Source of the DNA: Odiellus spinosus
Lineage: Eukaryota > Arthropoda > Arachnida > Opiliones > Phalangiidae
Reading direction: 5' to 3'
Assembly: GCA_963920705.1 (NCBI GenBank)
Contig: CAWUCO010000066.1
Coordinates: forward strand, 355,501-419,500
DNA length: 64,000 nucleotides
This document shows, in pieces, positions 1 through 12,195 of the stretch. The position numbers and the translations under genes were made by a program. Numbering within the stretch: the first letter of the stretch is position 1; the number at the start of each line of letters is the position of its first letter. The notes beneath the pieces are model-generated. The model did not search any database and had not been told where the DNA came from. It saw only the letters and a list, made by a program, of their open reading frames with translations.

Positions 1-383
1 ATTCGCTTTTTGATATTAGATGCTTTTTGAATTGTCCATATTTTCCATGTTTTTCAACGGATTTTCCAAAACTCTTGATTTTCAGATAGACCAATATTTG
101 CTCTTTCGAGTGGTCTTAATTTTGTCTAAATCGCTTAAAAATCAAAAGTTTTGTGTCCATTTTAATCCAATAATCTTGGATTTTTAAGCGTTTTTGCTTA
201 ATTTTAACCAATTTTATATTTGTCACAATTTTGCAATTTAGACAAAACCAAAGTCATTCGAAAGAGCAATTAATGGACAGTCTAAATAACAAGAGTTTTC
301 AAAAATCCGTTGAAAAACAAGAAAAATATGGCCAATTCAAGAAATCATAGAATATCAAAATAGTCAAATTTCAGATTTTAAAA
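1..383 (+). repeat. Representative monomer, an imperfect inverted repeat
   Basis: The monomer has four parts. Arm A is at about 6-134, spacer s1 at about 135-232, arm A' at about 233-362, and spacer s2 at about 363-388, running into the next copy. The reverse complement of A' aligns along all of A at about 80% identity by eye with one or two gaps. Shared blocks include TGTTTTTCAACGGATTTT, TTGCTCTTTCGA, TTTTGTCTAAAT and AAAACTCTTG. A' of one copy and A of the next face each other across only about 26 bp, so single strands could fold into a hairpin of about 125 bp. The function is unknown. Origin of the monomer by inverted duplication of a half-unit is an inference. Confidence 0.93.
132..190. 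repeat. 12-bp perfect inverted repeat inside spacer s1
   Basis: CGCTTAAAAATC at 132-143 is the exact reverse complement of GATTTTTAAGCG at 179-190, with a 35-base loop between them. The loop holds a smaller palindromic element, CCAA-TAATC-TTGG, and the near-palindrome CAAAAGTTTTG. This stem-loop recurs in most monomers and sits at the apex of the larger A/A' inverted repeat, so the monomer is a nested palindrome. Some copies carry AAGTG in place of AAGCG, which weakens one pair. It could be a cruciform element or simply a relic of how the monomer formed. Confidence 0.85.
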
Positions 384-1518
384 ATTCGCTTTTTGATATT
401 AGATGCTTTTTGAATTGTTCATATTTTCCATGTTTTTCAACGGATTTTCCAAAACTCTTGTTTTTTAGATAGACCAATATTTGCTCTTTCGAGTGGTCTT
501 AATTTTGTCTAAATCGCTTAAAAATCAAAAGTTTTGTGTCCATTTTAATCCAATAATCTTGGATTTTTAAGCGTTTTTGCTTAATTTTAACCAATTTTAT
601 ATTTGTCACAATTTTGCAATTTAGACAAAACCAAAGTCATTCGAAAGAGCAATTAATGGACAGTCTAAATAATAAGAGTTTTCAAAAATCCGTTGAAAAA
701 CAAGAAAAATATGGCCAATTCAAAAACCATACAATATCAAAATAGTCAAATTTCAGATTTTAAAAATTCGCTTTTTGAATTTAGATGTTTTTTGAATTGT
801 CCATATTTTCCATGTTTTTCAAGGGATTTTCCAAAACTCATGTTTTTTAGATAGACCAATATTTGCTCTTTCGAGTGGTCTAATTTTGTCTAAATCGCTT
901 AAAAATCAAAAGTTTTGTGTCCATTTGAATCCAATAATCTTGGATTTTTAAGCGTTTTTGCTTAATTTTAACCAATTTTATATTGGTCACAATTTTGCAA
1001 TTTAGACAAAACCAAAGTCATTCGAAAGAGCAATTAATGGAGAGTCTAAATAATAAGAGTTTTCAAAAATCCGTTGAAAAACAAGAAAAATATGGCCAAT
1101 TCAAGAAATCATAGAATATCAAAATAGTCAAATTTCAGATTTTCAAAATTCGCTTTTTGATATTAGATGCTTTTTGAATTGTTCATATTTTCCATGTTTT
1201 TCAACGGATTTTCCAAAACTCTTGTTTTTTAGATAGACCAATATTTGCTCTTTCGAGTGGTCTTAATTTTGTCTAAATCGCTTAAAAATCAAAAGTTTTG
1301 TGTCCATTTGAATCCAATAATCTTGGATTTTTAAGTGTTTTTGCTTTATTTTAACCAATTTTATATTTGTCACAATTTTGCAATTTAGACAAAACCAAAG
1401 TCATTCGAAAGAGCAATTAATGGACAGTCTAAATAATAAGAGTTTTCAAAAATCCGTTGAAAAACAAGAAAAATATGGCCAATTCAAGAAATCATAGAAT
1501 ATCAAAATAGTCAAATTT

Positions 1519-4500
1519 CAGATTTTAAAAATTCGCTTTTTGATATTAGATGTTTTTTGAATTGTCCATATTTTCCATGTTTTTCAAGGGATTTTCCAAA
1601 ACTCATGTTTTTTAGATAGACCAATATTTGCTCTTTCGAGTGGTCTAATTTTGTCTAAATCGCTTAAAAATCAAAAGTTTTGTGTCCATTTGAATCCAAT
1701 AATCTTGGATTTTTAAGCGTTTTTGCTTTATTTTAACCAATTTTATATTTGTAACGTCTTGGCAATTTAGACAAAACCAAAGTCATTCGAAAGAGCAATT
1801 AATGGACAGTCTAAATAATAAGAGTTTTCAAAAATCCGTTGAAAAACAAGAAAAATATGGCCAATTCAAGAAATCATAGAATATCAAAATAGTCAAATTT
1901 CAGATTTTCAAAATTCGCTTTTTGATATTAGATGCTTTTTGAAATGTCCATATTTTCCATGTTTTTCAACGGATTTTCCAAAACTCTTGTTTTTTAGATA
2001 GACCAATATTTGCTCTTTCTAGTGGTCTTAATTTTGTCTAAATCGCTTAAAAATCAAAAGTTTTGTGTCCATTTTAATCCAATAATCTTGGATTTTTAAG
2101 CGTTTTTGCTTAATTTTAACCAATTTTATATTTGTCACAATTTTGCAATTTAGACAAAACCAAAGTCATTCGAAAGAGCAATTAATGGACAGTCTAAATA
2201 ATAAGAGTTTTCAAAAATCCGTTGAAAAACAAGAAAAATATGGCCAATTCAAAAACCATACAATATCAAAATAGTCAAATTTCAGATTTTAAAAATTCGC
2301 TTTTTGAATTTAGATGTTTTTTGAATTGTCCATATTTTCCATGTTTTTCAAGGGATTTTCCAAAACTCATGTTTTTTAGATAGACCAATATTTGCTCTTT
2401 CGAGTGGTCTAATTTTGTCTAAATCGCTTAAAAATCAAAAGTTTTGTGTCCATTTGAATCCAATAATCTTGGATTTTTAAGCGTTTTTGCTTAATTTTAA
2501 CCAATTTTATATTGGTCACAATTTTGCAATCTAGACAAAACCAAAGTCATTCGAAAGAGCAATTAATGGACAGTCTAAATAATAAGAGTTTTCAAAAATC
2601 CGTTGAAAAACAAGAAAAATATGGCCAATTCAAGAAATCATAGAATATCAAAATAGTCAAATTTCAGTTTTTAAAAATTCGCTTTTTGATATTAGATGCT
2701 TTTTGAATTGTCCATATTTTCCATGTTTTTCAACGGATTTTCCAAAACTCTTGATTTTCAGATAGACCAATATTTGCTCTTTCGAGTGGTCTTAATTTTG
2801 TCTAAATCGCTTAAAAATCAAAAGTTTTGTGTCCATTTTAATCCAATAATCTTGGATTTTTAAGCGTTTTTGCTTAATTTTAACCAATTTTATATTTGTC
2901 ACAATTTTGCAATTTAGACAAAACCAAAGTCATTCGAAAGAGCAATTAATGGACAGTCTAAATAATAAGAGTTTTCAAAAATCCGTTGAAAAACAAGAAA
3001 AATATGGCCAATTCAAGAAATCATAGAATATCAAAATAGTCAAATTTCAGATTTTAAAAATTCGCTTTTTGATATTAGATGTTTTTTGAATTGTCCATAT
3101 TTTCCATGTTTTTCAAGGGATTTTCCAAAACTCATGTTTTTTAGATAGACCAATATTTGCTCTTTCGAGTGGTCTAATTTTGTCTAAATCGCTTAAAAAT
3201 CAAAAGTTTTGTGTCCATTTGAATCCAATAATCTTGGATTTTTAAGCGTTTTTGCTTTATTTTAACCAATTTTATATTTGTAACGTCTTGGCAATTTAGA
3301 CAAAACCAAAGTCATTCGAAAGAGCAATTAATGGACAGTCTAAATAATAAGAGTTTTCAAAAATCCGTTGAAAAACAAGAAAAATATGGCCAATTCAACA
3401 AATCATAGAATATCAAAATAGTCAAATTTCAGATTTTCAAAATTCGCTTTTTGATATTAGATGCTTTTTGAAATGTCCATATTTTCCATGTTTTTCAACG
3501 GATTTTCCAAAACTCTTGTTTTTTAGATAGACCAATATTTGCTCTTTCGAGTGGTCTTAATTTTGTCTAAATCGCTTAAAAATCAAAAGTTTTGTGTCCA
3601 TTTTAATCCAATAATCTTGGATTTTTAAGCGTTTTTGCTTAATTTTAACCAATTTTATATTTGTCACAATTTTGCAATTTAGACAAAACCAAAGTCATTC
3701 GAAAGAGCAATTAATGGACAGTCTAAATAATAAGAGTTTTCAAAAATCCGTTGAAAAACAAGAAAAATATGGCCAATTCAAAAACCATACAATATCAAAA
3801 TAGTCAAATTTCAGATTTTAAAAATTCGCTTTTTGAATTTAGATGTTTTTTGAATTGTCCATATTTTCCATGTTTTTCAAGGGATTTTCCAAAACTCACG
3901 TTTTTTAGATAGACCAATATTTGCTCTTTCGAGTGGTCTAATTTTGTCTAAATCGCTTAAAAATCAAAAGTTTTGTGTCCATTTGAATCCAATAATCTTG
4001 GATTTCTAAGCGTTTTTGCTTAATTTTAACCAATTTTATATTGGTCACAATTTTGCAATTTAGACAAAACCAAAGTCATTCGAAAGAGCAATTAATGGAC
4101 AGTCTAAATAATAAGAGTTTTCAAAAATCCGTTGAAAAACAAGAAAAATATGGCCAATTCAAGAAATCATAGAATATCAAAATAGTCAAATTTCAGATTT
4201 TAAAAATTCGCTTTTTGATATTAGATGCTTTTTGAATTGTCCATATTTTCCATGTTTTTCAACGGATTTTCCAAAACTCTTGATTTTCAGATAGACCAAT
4301 ATTTGCTCTTTCGAGTGGTCTTAATTTTGTCTAAATCGCTTAAAAATCAAAAGTTTTGCGTCCATTTTAATCCAATAATCTTGGATTTTTAAGCGTTTTT
4401 GCTTAATTTTAACCAATTTTATATTTGTCACAATTTTGCAATTTAGACAAAACCAAAGTCATTCGAAAGAGCAATTAATGGACAGTCTAAATAACAAGAG

Positions 4501-5200
4501 TTTTCAAAAATCCGTTGAAAAACAAGAAAAATATGGCCAATTCAAGAAATCATAGAATATCAAAATAGTCAAATTTCAGATTTTAAAAATTCGCTTTTTG
4601 ATATTAGATGCTTTTTGAATTGTTCATATTTTCCATGTTTTTCAACGGATTTTCCAAAACTCTTGTTTTTTAGATAGACCAATATTTGCTCTTTCGAGTG
4701 GTCTTAATTTTGTCTAAATCGCTTAAAAATCAAAAGTTTTGTGTCCATTTGAATCCAATAATCTTGGATTTTTAAGTGTTTTTGCTTTATTTTAACCAAT
4801 TTTATATTTGTCACAATTTTGCAATTTAGACAAAACCAAAGTCATTCGAAAGAGCAATTAATGGACAGTCTAAATAATAAGAGTTTTCAAAAATCCGTTG
4901 AAAAACAAGAAAAATATGGCCAATTCAAGAAATCATAGAATATCAAAATAGTCAAATTTCAGATTTTAAAAATTCGCTTTTTGATATTAGATGTTTTTTG
5001 AATTGTCCATATTTTCCATGTTTTTCAAGGGATTTTCCAAAACTCATGTTTTTTAGATAGACCAATATTTGCTCTTTCGAGTGGTCTAATTTTGTCTAAA
5101 TCGCTTAAAAATCAAAAGTTTTGTGTCCATTTGAATCCAATAATCTTGGATTTTTAAGCGTTTTTGCTTTATTTTAACCAATTTTATATTTGTCACGTCT
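1519..5200 (+). repeat. Higher-order repeat, 4-mer (~1529 bp) then 5-mer
   Basis: A rare variant at the s1/A' boundary (GTAACGTCTTGG where most copies read GTCACAATTTTG) occurs at about 1751 and again at about 3280, which is 1529 bp or four monomers. A related form, GTCACGTCTTGG, occurs at about 5192, five monomers further on. The neighbouring monomers share matching variants in the same order, so whole multi-monomer blocks were duplicated here. The limits given are approximate. Confidence 0.7.
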
Positions 5201-6129
5201 TGGCAATTTAGACAAAACCAAAGTCATTCGAAAGAGCAATTAATGGACAGTCTAAATAATAATAGTTTTCAAAAATCCGTTGAAAAACAAGAAAAATCTG
5301 GCCAATTCAAGAAATCATAGAATATCAAAATAGTCAAATTTCAGATTTTCAAAATTCGCTTTTTGATATTAGATGCTTTTTGAAATGTCCATATTTTCCA
5401 TGATTTTCAACGGATTTTCCAAAACTCTTGTTTTTTAGATAGACCAATATTTGCTCTTTCGAGTGGTCTTAATATTGTCTAAATCGCTTAAAAATCAAAA
5501 GTTTTGTGTCCATTTTAATCCAATAATCTTGGATTTTTAAGCGTTTTTGCTTAATTTTAACCAATTTTATATTTGTCACAATTTTGCAATTTAGACAAAA
5601 CCAAAGTAATTCGAAAGAGCAATTAATGGACAGTCTAAATAATAAGAGTTTTCAAAAATCCGTTGAAAAACAAGAAAAATATGACCAATTCAAGAAATCA
5701 TAGAATATCAAAATAGTCAAATTTCAGATTTTAAAAATTCGCTTTTTGATATTAGATGCTTTTTGAATTGTTCATATTTTCCATGTTTTTCAACGGATTT
5801 TCCAAAACTCTTGTTTTTTAGATAGACCAATATTTGCTCTTTCGAGTGGTCTTAATTTTGTCTAAATCGCTTAAAAATCAAAAGTTTTGTGTCCATTTTA
5901 ATCCAATAATCTTGGATTTTTAAGCGTTTTTGCTTAATTTTAACCAATTTTATATTTGTCACAATTTTGCAATTTAGACAAAACCAAAGTCATTCGAAAG
6001 AGCAATTAATGGACAGGCTAAATAATAAGAGTTTTCAAAAATCCGTTGAAAAACAAGAAAAATATGGCCAATTCAAGAAATCATAGAATATCAAAATAGT
6101 CAAATTTCAGATTTTAAAAATTCGCTTTT

Positions 6130-7640
6130 TGATATTAGATGCTTTTTGAATTGTTCATATTTTCCAGGTTTTTCAACGGATTTTCCAAAACTCTTGTTTT
6201 TTAGATAGACCAATATTTGCTCTTTCGAGTGGTCTTAATTTTGTCTAAATCGCTTAAAAATCAAAAGGTTTGTGTCCATTTTAATCCAATAATCTTGGAT
6301 TTTTAAGCGTTTTTGCTTAATTTTAACCAATTTTATATTTGTCACAATTTTGCAATTTAGACAAAACCAATGTCATTCGAAAGAGCAATTAATGGACAGT
6401 CTAAATAATAAGAGTTTTCAAAAATCCGTTGAAAAACAAGAAAAATATGGCCAATTCAAAAACCATACAATATCAAAATAGTCAAATTTCAGATTTTAAA
6501 AATTCGCTTTTTGATATTAGATGTTTTTTGAATTGTCCATATTTTCCATGTTTTTCAAGGGATTTTCCAAAACTCATGTTTTTTAGATAGACCAATATTT
6601 GCTCTTTCGAGTGGTCTAATTTTGTCTAAATCGCTTAAAAATCAAAAGTTTTGTGTCCATTTGAATCCAATAATCTTGGATTTTTAAGCGTTTTTGCTTA
6701 ATTTTAACCAATTTTATATTGGTCACAATTTTGCAATTTAGACAAAACCAAAGTCATTCGAAAGAGCAATTAATGGACAGTCTAAATAATAAGAGTTTTC
6801 AAAAATCCGTTGAAAAACAAGAAAAATAGGGCCAATTCAAGATATCATAGAATATCAAAATAGTCAAATTTCAGATTTTAAAAATTCGCTTTTTGATATT
6901 AGATGCTTTTTGAATTGTTCATATTTTCCAGGTTTTTCAACGGATTTTCCAAAACTCTTGTTTTTTAGATAGACCAATATTTGCTCTTTCGAGTGGTCTT
7001 AATTTTGTCTAAATCGCTTAAAAATCAAAAGGTTTGTGTCCATTTTAATCCAATAATCTTGGATTTTTAAGCGTTTTTGCTTAATTTTAACCAATTTTAT
7101 ATTTGTCACAATTTTGCAATTTAGACAAAACCAATGTCATTCGAAAGAGCAATTAATGGACAGTCTAAATAATAAGAGTTTTCAAAAATCCGTTGAAAAA
7201 CAAGAAAAATATGGCCAATTCAAAAACCATACAATATCAAAATAGTCAAATTTCAGATTTTAAAAATTCGCTTTTTGATATTAGATGTTTTTTGAATTGT
7301 CCATATTTTCCATGTTTTTCAAGGGATTTTCCAAAACTCATCTTTTTTAGATAGACCAATATTTGCTCTTTCGAGTGGTCTAATTTTGTCTAAATCGCTT
7401 AAAAATCAAAAGTTTTGTGTCCATTTGAATCCAATAATCTTGGATTTTTAAGCGTTTTTGCTTAATTTTAACCAATTTTATATTGGTCACAATTTTGCAA
7501 TTTAGACAAAACCAAAGTCATTCGAAAGAGCAATTAATGGACAGTCTAAATAATAAGAGTTTTCAAAAATCCGTTGAAAAACAAGAAAAATAGGGCCAAT
7601 TCAAGATATCATAGAATATCAAAATAGTCAAGTTTCAGAT
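6130..7640 (+). repeat. Higher-order repeat, dimer (~765 bp, two copies)
   Basis: Linked rare variants recur about 765 bp apart: TTCCAGGTTTTTC near 6165 and 6928, AAAAGGTTTGTG near 6265 and 7030, CCAATGTCATTCG near 6367 and 7131, and AATAGGGCCAATTCAAGATA near 6826 and 7591. Two adjacent monomers were therefore duplicated together as a block. A related AATAGGGCC variant reappears near 9502 and 10266, also two monomers apart. Confidence 0.75.
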
Positions 7641-10600
7641 TTTAAAATTTCGCTTTTTGATATTAGATGCTTTTTGAATTGTCCATATTTTCCATGTTTT
7701 TCAACGGATTTTCCAAAACTCTTGATTTTCAGATAGACCAATATTTGCTCTTTCGAGTGGTCTTAATTTTGTCTAAATCGCTTAAAAATCAAAAGTTTTG
7801 TGTCCATTTTAATCCAATAATCTTGGATTTTTAAGCGTTTTTGCTTAATTTTAACCAATTTTATATTTGTCACAATTTTGCAATTTAGACAAAACCAAAG
7901 TCATTCGAAAGAGCAATTAATGGACAGTCTAAATAATAAGAGTTTTCAAAAATCCGTTGAAAAACAAGAAAAATATGGCCAATTCAAGAAATCATAGAAT
8001 ATCAAAATAGTCAAATTTCAGATTTTAAAAATTCGCTTTTTGATATTAGATGTTTTTTGAATTGTCCATATTTTCCATGTTTTTCAAGGGATTTTCCAAA
8101 ACTAATGTTTTTTAGATAGACCAATATTTGCTCTTTCGAGTGGTCTAATTTTGTCTAAATCGCTTAAAAATCAAAAGTTTTGTGTCCATTTGAATCCAAT
8201 AATCTTGGATTTTTAAGCGTTTTTGCTTAATTTTAACCAATTTTATATTTGTCACAATTTTGCAATTTAGACAAAACCAAAGTCATTCGAAAGAGCAATT
8301 AATGGACAGTCTAAATAATAAGAGTTTTCAAAAATCCGTTGAAAAACAAGAAAAATATGGCCAATTCAAGAAATCATAGAATATCAAAATAGTCAAATTT
8401 CAGATTTTAAAAATTCGCTTTTTGATATTAGATGTTTTTTGAATTGTCCATATTTTCCATGTTTTTCAACGGATTTTCCAAAACTCTTGTTTTTTAGATA
8501 GACCAATATTTGCTCTTTCGAGTGGTCTTAATTTTGTCTAAATCGCTTAAAAATCAAAAGTTTTGTGTCAATTTTAATCCAATAATCTTGGATTTTTAAG
8601 CGTTTTTGCTTAATTTTAACCAATTTTATAATTGTCACAATTTTGCAATTTAGACAAAACCAAAGTCATTCGAAAGAGCAATTAATGGACAGTCTAAATA
8701 ATAAGAGTTTTCAAAAATCCGTTGAAAAACAAGAAAAATATGGCCAATTCAAGAAATCATAGAATATCAAAATAGTCAAATTTCAGATTTTAAAAATTCG
8801 CTTTTTGATATTAGATGCTTTTTGAATTGTTCATATTTTCCATGTTTTTCAACGGATTTTCCAAAACTCTTGTTTTTTAGATAGACCAATATTTGCTCTT
8901 TCGAGTGGTCTTAATTTTGTCTAAATCGCTTAAAAATCAAAAGTTTTGTGTCCATTTTAATCCAATAATCTTGGATTTTTAAGCGTTTTTGCTTAATTTT
9001 AACCAATTTTATATTTGTCACAATTTTGCAATTTAGACAAAACCAAAGTCATTCGAAAGAGCAATTAATGGACAGTCTAAATAATAAGAGTTTTCAAAAA
9101 TCCGTTGAAAAACAAGAAAAATATGGCCAATTCAAAAACCATACAATATCAAAATAGTCAAATTTCAGATTTTAAAAATTCGCTTTTTGATATTAGATGT
9201 TTTTTGAATTGTCCATATTTTCCATGTTTTTCAAGGGATTTTCCAAAACTCATGTTTTTTAGATAGACCAATATTTGCTCTTTCGAGTGGTCTAATTTTG
9301 TCTAAATCGCTTAAAAATCAAAAGTTTTGTGTCCATTTGAATCCAATAATCTTGGATTTTTAAGCGTTTTTGCTTAATTTTAACCAATTTTATATTGGTC
9401 ACAATTTTGCAATTTAGACAAAACCAAAGTCATTCGAAAGAGCAATTAATGGACAGTCTAAATAATAAGAGTTTTCAAAAATCCGTTGAAAAACAAGAAA
9501 AATAGGGCCAATTCAAGAAATCATAGAATATCAAAATAGTCAAGTTTCAGGTTTTAAAAATTCGCTTTTTGATATTAGATGCTTTTTGAATTGTCCATAT
9601 TTTCCATGTTTTTCAACGGATTTTCCAAAACTCTTGATTTTCAGATAGACCAATATTTGCTCTTTCGAGTGGTCTTAATTTTGTCTAAATCGCTTAAAAA
9701 TCAAAAGTTTTGTGTCCATTTTAATCCAATAATCTTGGATTTTTAAGCGTTTTTGCTTAATTTTAACCAATTTTATATTTGTCACAATTTTGCAATTTAG
9801 ACAAAACCAAAGTCATTCGAAAGAGCAATTAATGGACAGTCTAAATAATAAGAGTTTTCAAAAATCCGTTGAAAAACAAGAAAAATATGGCCAATTCAAG
9901 AAATCATAGAATATCAAAATAGTCAAATTTCAGATTTTAAAAATTCGCTTTTTGATATTAGATGTTTTTTGAATTGTCCATATTTTCCATGTTTTTCAAC
10001 GGATTTTCCAAAACTCTTGTTTTTTAGATAGACCAATATTTGCTCTTTCGAGTGGTCTTAATTTTGTCTAAATCGCTTAAAAATCAAAAGTTTTGTGTCC
10101 ATTTTAATCCAATAATCTTGGATTTTTAAGCGTTTTTGCTTAATTTTAACCAATTTTATATTGGTCACAATTTTGCAATTTAGACAAAACCAAAGTCATT
10201 CGAAAGAGCAATTAATGGACAGTCTAAATAATAAGAGTTTTCAAAAATCCGTTGAAAAACAAGAAAAATAGGGCCAATTCAAGAAATCATAGAATATCAA
10301 AATAGTCAAGTTTCAGATTTTAAAAATTCGCTTTTTGATATTAGATGCTTTTTGAATTGTCCATATTTTCCATGTTTTTCAACGGATTTTCCAAAACTCT
10401 TGATTTTCAGATAGACCAATATTTGCTCTTTCAAGTGGTCTTAATTTTGTCTAAATCGCTTAAAAATCAAAAGTTTTGTGTCCATTTTAATCCAATAATC
10501 TTGGATTTTTAAGCGTTTTTGCTTAATTTTAACCAATTTTATATTTGTCACAATTTTGCAATTTAGACAAAACCAAAGTCATTCGAAAGAGCAATTAATG

Positions 10601-12187
10601 GACAGTCTAAATAATAAGAGTTTTCAAAAATCCGTTGAAAAACAAGAAAAATATGGCCAATTCAAAAAATCATAGAATATCAAAATAGTAAAATTTCAGA
10701 TTTTAAAAATTCGCTTTTTGATATTAGATGTTTTTTGAATTGTCCATATTTTCCATGTTTTTCAAGGGATTTTCCAAAACTCATGTTTTTTAGATAGACC
10801 AATATTTGCTCTTTCGAGTGGTCTAATTTTGTCTAAATCGCTTAAAAATCAAAAGTTTTGTGTCCATTTTAATCCAATAATCTTGGATTTTTAAGCGTTT
10901 TTGCTTAATTTTAACCCATTTTATATTTGTCACAATTTTGCAATTTAGAAAAAACCAAAGTCATTCGAAAGAGCAATTAATGGACAGTCTAAATAATAAG
11001 AGTTTTCAAAAATCCGTTGAAAAACAAGAAAAATATGGCCAATTCAAGAAATCATAGAATATCAAAATAGTCAAATTTCAGATTTTAAAAATTCGCTTTT
11101 TGATATTAGATGTTTTTTGAATTGTCCATATTTTCCATGTTTTTCAAGGGATTTTCCAAAACTCATGTTTTTTAGATAGACCAATATTTGCTCTTTCGAG
11201 TGGTCTAATTTTGTCTAAATCGCTTAAAAATCAAAAGTTTTGTGTCCATTTGAATCCAATAATCTTGGATTTTTAAGCGTTTTTGCTTAATTTTAACCAA
11301 TTTTATATTTGTCACAATTTTGCAATTTAGACAAAACCAAAGTCATTCGAAAGAGCTATTAATGGACAGTCTAAATAATAAGAGTTTTGAAAAATCCGTT
11401 GAAAAACAAGAAAAATATGGCCAATTCAAGAAATCATAGAATATCAAAATAGTCAAATTTCAGATTTTAAAAATTCGCTTTTTGATATTAGATGTTTTTT
11501 GAATTGTCCATATTTTCCATGTTTTTCAACGGATTTTCCAAAACTCTTGTTTTTTAGATAGACCAATATTTGCTCTTTCGACTGGTCTTAATTTTGTCTA
11601 AATCGCTTAAAAATCAAAAGTTTTGTGTCCATTTGAATCCAATAATCTTGGATTTTTAAGTGTTTTTGCTTTATTTTAACCAATTTTATATTTGTCACAA
11701 TTTTGCAATTTAGACAAAACCAAAGTCATTCGAAAGAGCAATTAATGGACAGTCTAAATAATAAGAGTTTTCAAAAATCCGTTGAAAAACAAGAAAAATA
11801 TGGCCAATTCAAGAAATCATAGAATATCAAAATAGTCAAATTTCAGATTTTAAAAATTCGCTTTTTGATATTAGATGCTTATTGAATTGTCCATATTTTC
11901 CATGTTTTTCAACGGATTTTCCAAAACTCTTGATTTTCAGATAGACCAATATTTGCTCTTTCGAGTGGTCTTAATTTTGTCTAAATCGCTTAAAAATCAA
12001 AAGTTTTGTGTCCATTTTAATCCAATAATCTTGGATTTTTAAGCGTTTTTGCTTAATTTTAACCAATTTTATATTTGTCACAATTTTGTAATTTAGACAA
12101 AACCAAAGTCATTCGAAAGAGCAATTAATAGACAGTCTAAATAATAAGAGTTTTCAAAAATCCGTTGAAAAACAAGAAAAATATGGC

Positions 12188-12195
12188 CAATTCAA
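12188..12195. other. Orientation switch 1, plus to minus, inside arm homology
   Basis: Up to this point the sequence is a plus A' arm (AAGAAAAATATGGCC). After the shared octamer CAATTCAA it continues as the reverse complement of arm A (AAAACATCTAATATC), followed by reverse-complemented s2, A' and s1. The junction adds and loses nothing visible relative to the two arms. The spacers on the two sides (s1 on the left, reverse s2 on the right) show that this is a true inversion boundary and not a local variant. Confidence 0.92.

Larger units (their letters stand above)
1..12190 (+). repeat. Satellite array block 1, plus orientation (~32 monomers of 383 bp)
   Basis: Head-to-tail copies with a period of 383 bp; the motif ATTCGCTTTTTGATATTAGA starts at 1 and again at 384. 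Copies differ by scattered substitutions and 1-bp indels. A linked haplotype (CAAGGG for CAACGG, ACTCATG for ACTCTTG, and GGTCTAATT lacking one T) recurs in about every second monomer near 818, 1584, 2349, 3111 and 3877, then with spacings of two to four monomers, which gives a dimer-like alternation. In most copies the longest frame across arm A' is closed by TAG within CATAG. I see no gene, RNA gene or non-satellite insertion in this block. Confidence 0.97.
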
